From NCBI GenBank assembly GCA_002342065.1, contig DDPF01000008.1, forward strand, positions 1 through 28,199: a stretch of 28,199 bases of DNA. The letters run 5' to 3'. The DNA comes from Bacteroidetes bacterium UBA2475 (GTDB lineage: Bacteria > Bacteroidota > Bacteroidia > B-17B0 > Aurantibacillaceae). A program made the translations under genes and the position numbers. Positions 1 through 7,709 of the stretch are shown piece after piece. The notes under the pieces were generated by a model that made no database searches, had not been told where the DNA came from, and saw only the letters and a program-made list of their open reading frames with translations. Positions within the stretch are counted from its first letter, which is position 1, and each line of letters opens with the position of its first letter.

Positions 1-1075
1 CAGCTGCGTTAGCAGCTGCTTCTGCTGCTGCTTTTTCTTTTGCTAATTTATCTGCTGCTTCTTTTTCAGCTGCTGCTTTAAGAGCTGCCTCTGCAGCTGC
101 TTTTTCTTTCGCTAATTTATCTGCTAATTCTTTTTCAGCTTTAGCTTTAGCAGCGGCTGCATCCGCTTCTGCTTTTGCTTTGGCTGCGGCGGCGGCTTCT
201 GCATCTGCTTTGGCCTTTGCAGCGGCTTCTGCTGCTGCCTTCTCTGCTGCGGCTTTTGCGGCAGCTTCTGCTGCTGCTTTTGCTTTTGCATCTGCCTCCA
301 CTTTCGCTTTTGCATCTGCTTCTGCTTTTGCCTTAGCTGCTGCTTCAGCTTCTGCCTTGGCTTTTGCGGCCGCATCTGCTTTAGCCTGTGCGTCAGCATC
401 GGCAATTAATTTATTAATGTTGGCTATTTGTTCTTTAGGATAAGACTCATTTGGCTTAAGACCAAGTGCTGCTTGGTAATTACCTATCGCACCTTGCCAT
501 TCTTTTTTTCCAAACGATTTGTCTCCAGATTTAACTAAGGCCTGGTAGTTAGCTTCCTTCTCTTTTTCTTTGTTTTTTATAGCTTTCTCGGCTTCTTTAA
601 TGCCCTGCATCCCTGCAAGCATCTGCTCAAGGTAAGCTTTGTCATATTCAAAATTATCTTTGTTTGAGTTGTAGTTGTATTTGTTTAATGGTTGATTTAA
701 GAGGGAATAATCCACCCCTTCGTAACGTTTAAAAAGCGACAAACTTGCCTCTATATCGGCAAATTTAGTAGTTGCCTTCTCTGGTGGTACGCCCATGGTA
801 TTAACCGAGAATTTTTTAGAAACATAACCGTCTTTTGAAACAGTTACCATGTAATCTCCCCCTAAAGGAATTGTAAAAAAATAGTTTCCGCCTCCGTCTG
901 TCACTGCGCTGCTAACTGTCTTACCGCCTTGAGTAACAAGGATCGTAGCCCCACCAATATTCATGCTTTCGTCAGAGATGTTGCCTTCAAAGCGTATGGG
1001 TACTGGTACCTGACCAAAAAAGGGCATAGAAAAAGTAGTCAATAAAAATATATAAACTATATGCTTTAAAGTCAT
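1..1075 (-). CDS. Envelope protein: carboxypeptidase-regulatory-like domain, TPR-like segment and long Ala/Lys/Glu helix (C-terminus beyond window)
   Basis: Reading the minus strand from the ATG at 1075 gives 358 codons without a stop, so the gene continues past the left edge. Residues 1-21 look like a signal peptide ending at FFGQ. Residues about 25-100 read as a carboxypeptidase-regulatory-like beta domain (GGATILVTQGGKTV, DGGGNYFFTIPLGGDY, VSKDGYVSKKF). A segment around residues 180-215 resembles one TPR unit (GDKSFGKKEWQGAIGNYQAAL). From about residue 225 to the edge the protein is almost only Ala, Lys, Glu and Asp, with AKAEAEAA-type and KELADKLAKEKAA-type repeats, expected to form one long helix or coiled coil. 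This layout is common in exported Bacteroidota proteins; the role is unknown. The opposite strand of the repeat is also open but only as poly-Ala/Ser, a shadow. Confidence 0.8.
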   Translation of the reverse strand, partial: MTLKHIVYIFLLTTFSMPFFGQVPVPIRFEGNISDESMNIGGATILVTQGGKTVSSAVTDGGGNYFFTIPLGGDYMVTVSKDGYVSKKFSVNTMGVPPEKATTKFADIEASLSLFKRYEGVDYSLLNQPLNKYNYNSNKDNFEYDKAYLEQMLAGMQGIKEAEKAIKNKEKEKEANYQALVKSGDKSFGKKEWQGAIGNYQAALGLKPNESYPKEQIANINKLIADADAQAKADAAAKAKAEAEAAAKAKAEADAKAKVEADAKAKAAAEAAAKAAAEKAAAEAAAKAKADAEAAAAAKAKAEADAAAAKAKAEKELADKLAKEKAAAEAALKAAAEKEAADKLAKEKAAAEAAANAA

Positions 1076-1108
1076 ACCTTAGTTTGTAGTAACACAATTC
1101 AGAAACTA

Positions 1109-1131
1109 AATTTACAAAAAATTTGTAAATT
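1109..1131. promoter_or_regulatory. Palindrome between divergent genes, possible operator
   Basis: A perfect inverted repeat with 10-bp arms and a 3-bp centre (AATTTACAAA, AAA, TTTGTAAATT) sits between the divergent starts at 1075 (minus) and 1155 (plus). It could bind a dimeric regulator of either gene. The region is very AT-rich, so a chance palindrome is possible. No convincing Bacteroidota -33/-7 pair was found for either gene. Confidence 0.3.
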
Positions 1132-1154
1132 AACTCTTAATTATTTTGTTGTAA

Positions 1155-2282
1155 ATGCCTAAAATTGTTAACCACAGCTATTGGGAAAATAAATTCCTTT
1201 TTAAAAAATACGATCTCATTGTTGTTGGAAGCGGCATTGTTGGGCTTAGTACGGCTATCTCTTTCAAACAAAAAAACAAAAAAGCAAGTGTTTTAATTTT
1301 AGAAAGAGGTATTTTGCCTAGCGGCGCCAGTACTAAAAACGCAGGCTTTGCATGTTTCGGAAGCGTTAGTGAATTATTAGACGACTTAACTAAAATGCCC
1401 GAGGAAACCGTTTGGAAAACAGTTGAAATGCGTTGGGAAGGCCTTGAAATGTTAAGAAAACGCCTTGGCGACAAACACTTGGGTTTTAAAGGCCTTGGAG
1501 GTTTTGAACTGTTTGATAAGGAAAAAAGTTTTGGTTTATGTTCTGAGAAAATAGATACATTAAATAAAAAAATAAAAAAGACACTTGGTCTTAAAAATTG
1601 TTATTCGATTGTTGCACCAAAGAATCTTTATTTTAAAAACATTAACGGGATCATTAAAAACCAATACGAAGGTCAAATAGACACTAGTCTAATGATGGCC
1701 AATCTTATAGCAATGGCGCATGAATTGGGGATAACTATCTTAAATACAATTTCTATAAATAAAATAAAAAGCTTAAAAAATTCAGTAGAATTATTAAGTG
1801 ACTTGGGTGTTTTTAAAGCAACAAAAGTGGTGGTTGCTACTAATGGTTTTGCAAAACAACTATTAAACCTGCCTGATGTGCAACCTGCAAGAGCACAGGT
1901 TTTAATTACAAAGCCCATAAAAAATTTAAAGATCAAAGGAACTTTTCACTACAAAGAAGGATATTATTATTTTAGAAATATAGATAACCGAATCTTATTT
2001 GGTGGTGGCAGAAACCTGGATTTTGAAGGCGAAACAACTACCGAAATAGAGCTTAACAATAAGATACAGAAGCATTTGGATAAATTGCTTAAAGAAATGA
2101 TATTACCTGAAACTCCCTTTGAAATTGACCAACGATGGAGTGGAATTATGGGTGTTGGGAGTGAAAAAAAACCTATTATAAAACTTGTACAACCAAATGT
2201 TTTAGCCGCTGTAAGAATGGGCGGTATGGGAGTTGCAATTGGAAGTTTAGTTGGCGAGCAAGCTGCAAAAGAAATCAGTTAA
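1155..2282 (+). CDS. FAD-dependent oxidoreductase (DAO / glycine oxidase-like family)
   Basis: The 375-residue protein has a Rossmann FAD-binding motif VVGSGIVGLS (Gly25, Gly27, Gly30) and an acidic residue, Glu50, at the end of the second strand (VLILER). The segment GASTKNAGFACFGS at about residues 57-70 matches the flavin-contacting region of the D-amino-acid oxidase/glycine oxidase family. The C-terminal GGMGVAIGSLVGEQAAKEI is the typical second FAD-contact segment. The family oxidises amines or amino acids; the substrate cannot be read from the sequence. There is no signal peptide, so it should be cytoplasmic. cdd starts 25 bp after its stop, so the two may be cotranscribed. The ATG at 1155 leaves only about ten residues before the FAD fold, consistent with the family. 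Confidence 0.85.
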   Translation: MPKIVNHSYWENKFLFKKYDLIVVGSGIVGLSTAISFKQKNKKASVLILERGILPSGASTKNAGFACFGSVSELLDDLTKMPEETVWKTVEMRWEGLEMLRKRLGDKHLGFKGLGGFELFDKEKSFGLCSEKIDTLNKKIKKTLGLKNCYSIVAPKNLYFKNINGIIKNQYEGQIDTSLMMANLIAMAHELGITILNTISINKIKSLKNSVELLSDLGVFKATKVVVATNGFAKQLLNLPDVQPARAQVLITKPIKNLKIKGTFHYKEGYYYFRNIDNRILFGGGRNLDFEGETTTEIELNNKIQKHLDKLLKEMILPETPFEIDQRWSGIMGVGSEKKPIIKLVQPNVLAAVRMGGMGVAIGSLVGEQAAKEIS

Positions 2283-2307
2283 TTTTTACTTTAAATACAT
2301 TTTAATT

Positions 2308-2799
2308 ATGTCAAAACAAATTACAGGAAATTATACTTACGATGTTTACGATTCGGTTGAAAGTTTAAATAAAGCAGATAAGGTTCTTTTAGATAAAGCA
2401 AAAGAGGTATTAAAAACTGCTTACGCACCCTACTCTAACTTTAATGTTGGTGCAGCTGTTTTGTTAGAAGATGGAACTGTAATAACCGGAAATAATCAGG
2501 AGAACGCTGCGTACCCATCAGGCATATGCGCAGAACGTGTTGCTTTTTTTTATGCGTCATCGCAACATCCAACAAAAAAAATCATTGCAGTTGCTGTTTC
2601 CGCAAAAACAAAAAATATGCTTATTAATGTTCCTGTACCGCCCTGTGGCGCATGCCGACAGGCAATGGCGGAGTTTGAAATAAAGTTTGAATCACCTATA
2701 CGTATAATAATGAGTGGCGAAAGTGGTGAAGTGTTTATCAGTCCATCCGTTTCAAATTTATTACCATTGTTATTTTCGGCTAAAAATTTAGGAAAATAA
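2308..2799 (+). CDS. cdd: Cytidine deaminase
   Basis: Cytidine deaminase converts cytidine and deoxycytidine to uridine forms in pyrimidine salvage in the cytoplasm. The 163-residue product carries the zinc site of the tetrameric type: Cys74-Ala-Glu76 (GICAERVAF) and Cys113/Cys116 (PPCGACRQ), with Glu76 as proton shuttle. APYSNFNVGAAVL near residues 40-52 is the conserved substrate loop. An in-frame ATG at 2251 lies inside the preceding oxidoreductase gene and would add 19 residues unrelated to the family; the ATG at 2308 gives a normal-length enzyme (family usually 130-165) and is preferred. It follows the oxidoreductase by 25 bp on the same strand. Confidence 0.93.
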   Translation: MSKQITGNYTYDVYDSVESLNKADKVLLDKAKEVLKTAYAPYSNFNVGAAVLLEDGTVITGNNQENAAYPSGICAERVAFFYASSQHPTKKIIAVAVSAKTKNMLINVPVPPCGACRQAMAEFEIKFESPIRIIMSGESGEVFISPSVSNLLPLLFSAKNLGK

Positions 2800-2841
2800 A
2801 AAACACCACTCGCCGTAACCCTTTATACCACTACACGTCAA

Positions 2842-2861
2842 GCTAATTAACGCTAATTAAC
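2842..2861. repeat. 10-bp tandem direct repeat
   Basis: GCTAATTAAC occurs twice head to tail with no gap, in the 268-bp space between cdd and the PKD protein gene. No other structure is clear in that space. It may be a binding site for a regulator of the downstream gene, or simple AT-rich sequence. Confidence 0.35.
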
Positions 2862-3067
2862 AGAAATTTGTTAGTAACCAAACACAACCTTTCTGATTTC
2901 TTTCCGTAGAATATAATTGTAAGTCCTCTTCCACTAAAAGCCAATAATACCAAAGCGTTTGGATGGATAATTATTAACCTCTACTAAAAAATAAAAAAAT
3001 AAACTTTAAAACGAAAGCATGAAAACATCAATCAAAACACTAACCCAATCACTAAAATCTCATTGTC

Positions 3068-6000
3068 ATGAAAACAAAACTCTACCTTATCGCCCTGCTT
3101 GGCGTTATTGTTCAGACAATAATATACGGCCAAACAAAAAAAGTACCAACGCATGAAACACCTTCTACGTTTAATTTCTCTTTCTGGAACACTTACGCAG
3201 ATAAGTTAAATCTTAATGCGACCGATAGAAAAGAATTCATCTCTTCTCATCAAAAGTTCAACACCCCCCTTCCGGTTGAACACACACAACAAAAACCATT
3301 AGTACCACAAAATCCATACAACACCCTTGCAGGTCCTTGTGTTAACATCGATTTTGAAAGTGGTAATATAAGTGGCTGGAACCCTTCTTCAGGCTTTCAT
3401 CCTTTATTTAACCCATTAGGCTGCTGTCCAAACCCTGGTGGTCAACAAACCATTATGCAAGGCGCCGGAATAGATCCTGCAGGTGGTTTTCCTGTTGTTG
3501 CAACCGGTGGAAATTTTTCTTTACGTATTGGTAATAACGTTACCGGTGGTCAAGCAGACAGAATTGAACAAACATTTATGGTTAGCGCTGCAAACGCTAA
3601 TTTTACCTACCGTTACGCTGTAGTATTTCAGGATCCCGGCCACACACAAGCAGAGCAGCCGGCCTTCCAAATTGAAATGTTAGACAGTTTAGGTGTACAA
3701 ATTCCTTGTACCTTTTATAATGTATCGGCAGGCGGAAACATTCCAGGTTTTTTTAACTCACCAAATTTGGCCGGTGTAGTTTATAAACCATGGACAAATG
3801 TAATTGTAGATCTTACAAATTACATTGGACAAAATGTTACCATACGTTTTAGCACTTATGACTGCGCTTTGGGCGGACACTATGGTTATGCTTATATTGA
3901 CGGTAGCTGCGTTTCCTTCGTCAAAGGTTCGGCAGACACCATTTGTGCAGGTACAAGCACTAACTTTTGTGCACCAAACGGTTTTGGTACTTACACATGG
4001 AATGGCCCGGGGCTTTTAAATAACACAACCCCTTGTGTTAATGTATCTGCTCCGGGTGTTTACACTTGCCAAACTACTTTAGTAACAGGTTGCACTGGCC
4101 CTGAATTTACTTATACCTTATCTAATCATCCAAAACCAGTTGTTTCATTCAACAGTTTATCTCCAAACGCTTGTGCTACTCAATATTCATTCTCAAGTAC
4201 ATCCAGCATAAGCAATGGTTTTATTACAAATTATATCTGGAACTTTGGAACAACAACAACTGTATCAGCACAAAATCCTTTACATACTTTTGCGGCACCA
4301 GGAAATTATTCAGTAAGTCTGATAGCTATTTCAAATTTTGGTTGTAGCGATACGGCTTCTCAAAACCTCGCTATCTATCCTTTTCCTAATGCTAACTTTA
4401 CAGCTCCGGCAACCTGTCAAAATTCTGCAGTTAACTTTACAAATTCCTCTACAATACCAACGGGCGCTATTAGTTCTTACTTATGGAATTTTGGAAATAA
4501 TAATACTTCTACTTTAGCTAATCCTTCTTTTAACTATGCAACAAGTGGTACTTTCCCTGTTTCGCTAATAGCAACCAGCAATCAAAATTGCGTTTCAAAC
4601 TTTACAGCAAATGTTACCATACATCCATTACCTGTAGTTTCTTTTGTAAATAACGATGCCTGTTTAGGAGCACCAACATTTTTTACAAATGGAAGTACGA
4701 TTAGTTCAGGTAATATCACCAACTATATTTGGAACTTTAACAATACAGCAAATCCTGGATCAACTCTTCCAAACCCAAATTGCATTTACCAGGGCGTTGG
4801 TTCTTATAATGTAAGTTTACAGGCAATAAGCAATTTTAATTGTATAAATACTTTTACAAAAACAGTTATTGTTAATGCTGTTCCAACAACTTCATTTGCT
4901 TCGAACCATCAATGTTTTGGTACAGCTTCAACATTTACCAATTTAACAACCATTGCTGCGGGTAACTCAATCGCTTCTTATGTTTGGGATTTTGGTAACC
5001 AACAAACATCATCGCTAACCAACCCACAGGTAAATTATAGTTTACCAAATAACTACATAGTACAATTAACTGCTACTTCAAATTTTAATTGCACTACTAC
5101 ACACACGGTAATGGTTAGCATTTATAACTTGCCAAATGTAAACTTCAGCTCTAATAACGCTTGTCATAACCAAACCACACAATTTAATAATACCACTATT
5201 ATAAGTGGCGGTAACATTACCAAATGGCGTTGGGATTTTCAAAATGATGGTATCTGGGATGATACCATTTCAGTAAATCCATCTATTGTTTATCCAAACT
5301 ATGGTAATTTTAATACCAAACTACAAGCCGTTAGCAACTACCAATGTGCTTCTATGAAAATTAATCAGGTAGTGGTTCATGGTAACCCGGTTGCAAATTT
5401 CTCAACCAAATCAACCTGTTTAGGTGATGTAACCAAATTCAATAACTTCTCTACATCTGCTGATGGTCCGATCATCAGCAACCAATGGGATTTTAATGGT
5501 GATAACACAATTGATAATTTAATTCACAGTCCGCAATTTACTTACAGTGCAAGCGGTACTTATTTAGTAAAATTAGAAGTACAAACAATACATGGCTGTG
5601 TTAATGTTCAATCAAAATCAGTTTATGTGAATCCAAAACCGGTTCCTGCTTTTGCTGCAACAAACAGAACCGGCTGCACAGGTTTATGTGTTAGTTTCAC
5701 AAACTCTTCTACTATCTCTAACGGACAAATTAGCACTTATCAATGGCAATTTGGCGATGGAAGTTTACCTTATTATGGTACAACTCCTACGCATTGTTAC
5801 TCAACCGGTAATTATGCTGTTACTTTAAAATTAGTAAGCGACAGCGGTTGCATCAGTACATTAGTTGAACCAAATTATGTGATCATTCATCCTTCGCCAA
5901 TTGCAGATTTTAAAGTTGAACCGGAAGAAGTGGACGAACTAGATCCATCAGGCCACATAAGCACTAACGCTTCTGGTGCTGTAGCAACAAGTTATTATAT

Positions 6001-6433
6001 TAATGATGGTTCAAGTTTTGGTGTTGAGAATTTTAATTACACCTTTAAAAATGTTGAAAAAACTGTACCGGTTGTATTCCAGGTTGTAACCAATCAATTT
6101 GGTTGTAAAGACACAACTTCCAGAATAATTAAAGTTAAACCATCATGGCAGGTATATGTGCCAAACACTTTTACACCAAATGGTGATGGCTTAAACGATG
6201 GCTTTACAGCACAAGGTTACAATATCAATAAATTCACTATCCAGATCTACGATCGTTGGGGACACTTACTATTTGAAGCAAATGATATGAATAACAAATG
6301 GGATGGTCATACAAGAGGAAGTGATGAACCGATTAAACAAGATGTATATGTATGGAAAATAAATGTGGTTGATATCTTTAACAAAAGCCACGATTTGACC
6401 GGACACGTTTCAATATTAAAAAATGATGAATGA
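3068..6433 (+). CDS. Secreted PKD-repeat protein with T9SS type B (gliding-motility) C-terminal sorting domain
   Basis: This 1121-residue protein begins with a Sec signal peptide (MKTKLYLIALLGVIVQTIIYGQ). Residues about 90-285 form a MAM/jelly-roll-like domain (NIDFESGNISGW, DRIEQTFMVS, YIDGSCV). A short Ig-like Cys-containing module follows at about 290-345. From about 350 to 945 there are seven PKD-like repeats of about 75-85 residues, each with an [IL]xxYxWxF core and a YxVxLxAxSNFxC end. An eighth, degenerate unit precedes the C-terminal domain. Residues about 1030-1121 are the CHU_C/type B sorting domain (VYVPNTFTPNGDGLNDGF, IYDRWGHLLFE, GHVSILK), which directs export through the type IX secretion system and surface attachment. 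It is probably a surface adhesin. It stands alone with a terminator directly behind. Confidence 0.92.
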   Translation: MKTKLYLIALLGVIVQTIIYGQTKKVPTHETPSTFNFSFWNTYADKLNLNATDRKEFISSHQKFNTPLPVEHTQQKPLVPQNPYNTLAGPCVNIDFESGNISGWNPSSGFHPLFNPLGCCPNPGGQQTIMQGAGIDPAGGFPVVATGGNFSLRIGNNVTGGQADRIEQTFMVSAANANFTYRYAVVFQDPGHTQAEQPAFQIEMLDSLGVQIPCTFYNVSAGGNIPGFFNSPNLAGVVYKPWTNVIVDLTNYIGQNVTIRFSTYDCALGGHYGYAYIDGSCVSFVKGSADTICAGTSTNFCAPNGFGTYTWNGPGLLNNTTPCVNVSAPGVYTCQTTLVTGCTGPEFTYTLSNHPKPVVSFNSLSPNACATQYSFSSTSSISNGFITNYIWNFGTTTTVSAQNPLHTFAAPGNYSVSLIAISNFGCSDTASQNLAIYPFPNANFTAPATCQNSAVNFTNSSTIPTGAISSYLWNFGNNNTSTLANPSFNYATSGTFPVSLIATSNQNCVSNFTANVTIHPLPVVSFVNNDACLGAPTFFTNGSTISSGNITNYIWNFNNTANPGSTLPNPNCIYQGVGSYNVSLQAISNFNCINTFTKTVIVNAVPTTSFASNHQCFGTASTFTNLTTIAAGNSIASYVWDFGNQQTSSLTNPQVNYSLPNNYIVQLTATSNFNCTTTHTVMVSIYNLPNVNFSSNNACHNQTTQFNNTTIISGGNITKWRWDFQNDGIWDDTISVNPSIVYPNYGNFNTKLQAVSNYQCASMKINQVVVHGNPVANFSTKSTCLGDVTKFNNFSTSADGPIISNQWDFNGDNTIDNLIHSPQFTYSASGTYLVKLEVQTIHGCVNVQSKSVYVNPKPVPAFAATNRTGCTGLCVSFTNSSTISNGQISTYQWQFGDGSLPYYGTTPTHCYSTGNYAVTLKLVSDSGCISTLVEPNYVIIHPSPIADFKVEPEEVDELDPSGHISTNASGAVATSYYINDGSSFGVENFNYTFKNVEKTVPVVFQVVTNQFGCKDTTSRIIKVKPSWQVYVPNTFTPNGDGLNDGFTAQGYNINKFTIQIYDRWGHLLFEANDMNNKWDGHTRGSDEPIKQDVYVWKINVVDIFNKSHDLTGHVSILKNDE

Positions 6434-6458
6434 GAATTTGGGTTAGGTTCTCATTAAG

Positions 6459-6490
6459 AAAGGCCGCTGAGCAATCAGCGGCCTTTTGTT
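6459..6490 (+). terminator. Rho-independent terminator after the PKD protein gene
   Basis: A 12-bp perfect GC-rich stem (AAAGGCCGCTGA / TCAGCGGCCTTT) with a GCAA loop is followed by a T-rich run (TGTTTTT). It lies 26 bp after the stop codon. The AAA/TTT ends make it partly usable from the minus strand too, where the convergent small gene ends at 6511. Confidence 0.93.
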
Positions 6491-6510
6491 TTTAAAAAGT
6501 TAATTTAAAT

Positions 6511-6774
6511 TTATCCCAAAAGCAAAATTGTAGTTTCCAATTGATGTATTGGAAATTCTTGAAAATTATTGTTCATTGGAACATAGGTTTGCTTTATTTT
6601 ATCAAACACCAAAAATTTTCCAACGGTTGTTAAATGATGATCTTCTGATTTAATAAAATCATTAATCCGATTTGCTTCTAATCTTGGTATTGCAACCAAA
6701 ACATCAATTAGACGACTGTAAAAAATTACGAACGAGTCTAAATTAATTTCTGTTCTAAACACTGTTTTTTTCAT
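6511..6774 (-). CDS. Small hypothetical protein, 87 residues
   Basis: The product (MKKTVFRTEINLDSFVIFYS...) has no signal peptide and no recognised domain. It mixes charged and hydrophobic residues normally (LIDVLVAIPRLEANRIND, GKFLVFDKIKQTYVPMN), unlike a shadow frame, and no gene lies opposite. A good minus-strand promoter stands just upstream, which supports a real gene. It converges on the PKD protein gene and its terminator. The function is unknown; small size and single-gene transcription are all that can be said. Confidence 0.7.
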   Translation of the reverse strand: MKKTVFRTEINLDSFVIFYSRLIDVLVAIPRLEANRINDFIKSEDHHLTTVGKFLVFDKIKQTYVPMNNNFQEFPIHQLETTILLLG

Positions 6775-6790
6775 TTTATTAATTTTGAAC

Positions 6791-6821
6791 CAAATTTAAG
6801 GAAAATAATTCAAAACAACAA
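6791..6821 (-). promoter_or_regulatory. Bacteroidota-type promoter of the 87-residue gene
   Basis: On the minus strand TTG, a 20-bp spacer and TAAATTTG match the Bacteroidota primary sigma consensus (TTTG, 19-21 bp, TAnnTTTG). Transcription would begin around 6784, leaving a leader of roughly ten bases before the ATG at 6774. Confidence 0.65.
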
Positions 6822-7053
6822 TATAACTATTTGATTATCAATAAATTGTGTAACTTTTTTATACATTTCATATTTGTTTTTAAGGAACTATAAACATTAC
6901 ATAATAAACTCGAAACATTTTTCATTTCACACAAAATTTCGCTCACTCACTCATTCAAAATAGACTTTCACCCAGATTTAAATACTTTTCACTCATTTTA
7001 ACGAAAGATTTTGTAACTGATTATCAATTACTTAATTATAATCTTAAAGTTAT
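6822..7053. other. AT-rich spacer without recognised features
   Basis: No open frame, RNA gene, repeat or terminator was recognised here. The stretch separates the minus-strand small gene from the sigma-factor operon. Confidence 0.5.
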
Positions 7054-7096
7054 TTGACATTCTGGCGTAACCCTAAAGGGATTTTTCCCTTATAAG
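7054..7096 (+). promoter_or_regulatory. Candidate promoter region and hairpin before the sigma-factor operon
   Basis: TTGACA stands at 7054-7059. GTAACCC at 7067-7073 followed by CTTATAAG about 16 bp later resembles the -35/-10 pair often found before autoregulated ECF sigma genes (GTAAC or GGAAC as -35). The spacer holds a 6-bp hairpin, AAGGGA (7076-7081), TTTT, TCCCTT (7086-7091). The start codon is at 7126. Autoregulation is an inference from this arrangement only. Confidence 0.35.
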
Positions 7097-7125
7097 AAGT
7101 AAGTGTTTAAAAACAACAAGCTTTT

Positions 7126-7701
7126 ATGGCAATTAACCCGCATTTTCATCATACGAACGAGCAAATTAATGAGGAGTTAATTATTATTGAAGCCGCAAAA
7201 CAAAACCCTGAACGTTTTGGTCCGCTTTATAATAAATACTACAAACAGATCTTTAATTATCTGTACCAACGTATGGAAGATAAAGACACTGCTTTTGATC
7301 TTACCGGTCAGGTATTTTTAAAAGCGCTTACCAACCTTCCAAATTACCAATTTAAAGGTGTACCGTTTGCAAGCTGGTTATATCGTATTGCACATAACGA
7401 AATGATGCAAATGTTTCGCACGCAAAAAGACCGCCGTGCTGTTAATGCAGATATAGGTGATCTTAAATATATTTGTGAGGAGCATGATGAACCATTTTTT
7501 GAAGAATATATCCCGGCAATTAAAAAATTGCTTTTAGAATTAGATGCTGACGACCTGCAAATGGTTGAATTCAGGTTCTTTGAAAAAAGACCGTTTAAAG
7601 AAATTGCAGAAATATTAGATATTACAGAGGTTAACGCCAAAGTTAGAATGTATAGGATTATTGAGAAATTAAAAAAATCGATGAGTAAATTAAAAGTGTA
7701 G
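7126..7701 (+). CDS. RNA polymerase sigma-70 family factor, ECF-like
   Basis: The 191-residue protein has a sigma region 2 at about residues 30-100 (FGPLYNKYYKQIFNYLYQRM, DLTGQVFLKAL, FASWLYRIAHNEMM) and a sigma region 4 helix-turn-helix at about 135-188 (DDLQMVEFRFFEKRPFKEIAEILDITEVNAKVRMYRIIEKL). There is no region 1 or 3, as in ECF factors. It is the first gene of a tight unit: 8 bp separate it from the membrane protein gene, which in turn overlaps the SUMF1-type gene by 4 bp. ECF factors are usually held inactive by a membrane anti-sigma encoded next door, so the following gene is the obvious candidate partner. The signal sensed is unknown. Confidence 0.93.
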   Translation: MAINPHFHHTNEQINEELIIIEAAKQNPERFGPLYNKYYKQIFNYLYQRMEDKDTAFDLTGQVFLKALTNLPNYQFKGVPFASWLYRIAHNEMMQMFRTQKDRRAVNADIGDLKYICEEHDEPFFEEYIPAIKKLLLELDADDLQMVEFRFFEKRPFKEIAEILDITEVNAKVRMYRIIEKLKKSMSKLKV

Positions 7702-7709
7702 CAGATAGC

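Noticed and set aside
124..443. Open frames on both strands across the Ala-codon repeat, including a poly-Ala/Ser frame on the plus strand
   Set aside because: They are shadows of the long minus-strand gene, whose frame stays open from 1075 to the edge with a signal peptide and a known domain.
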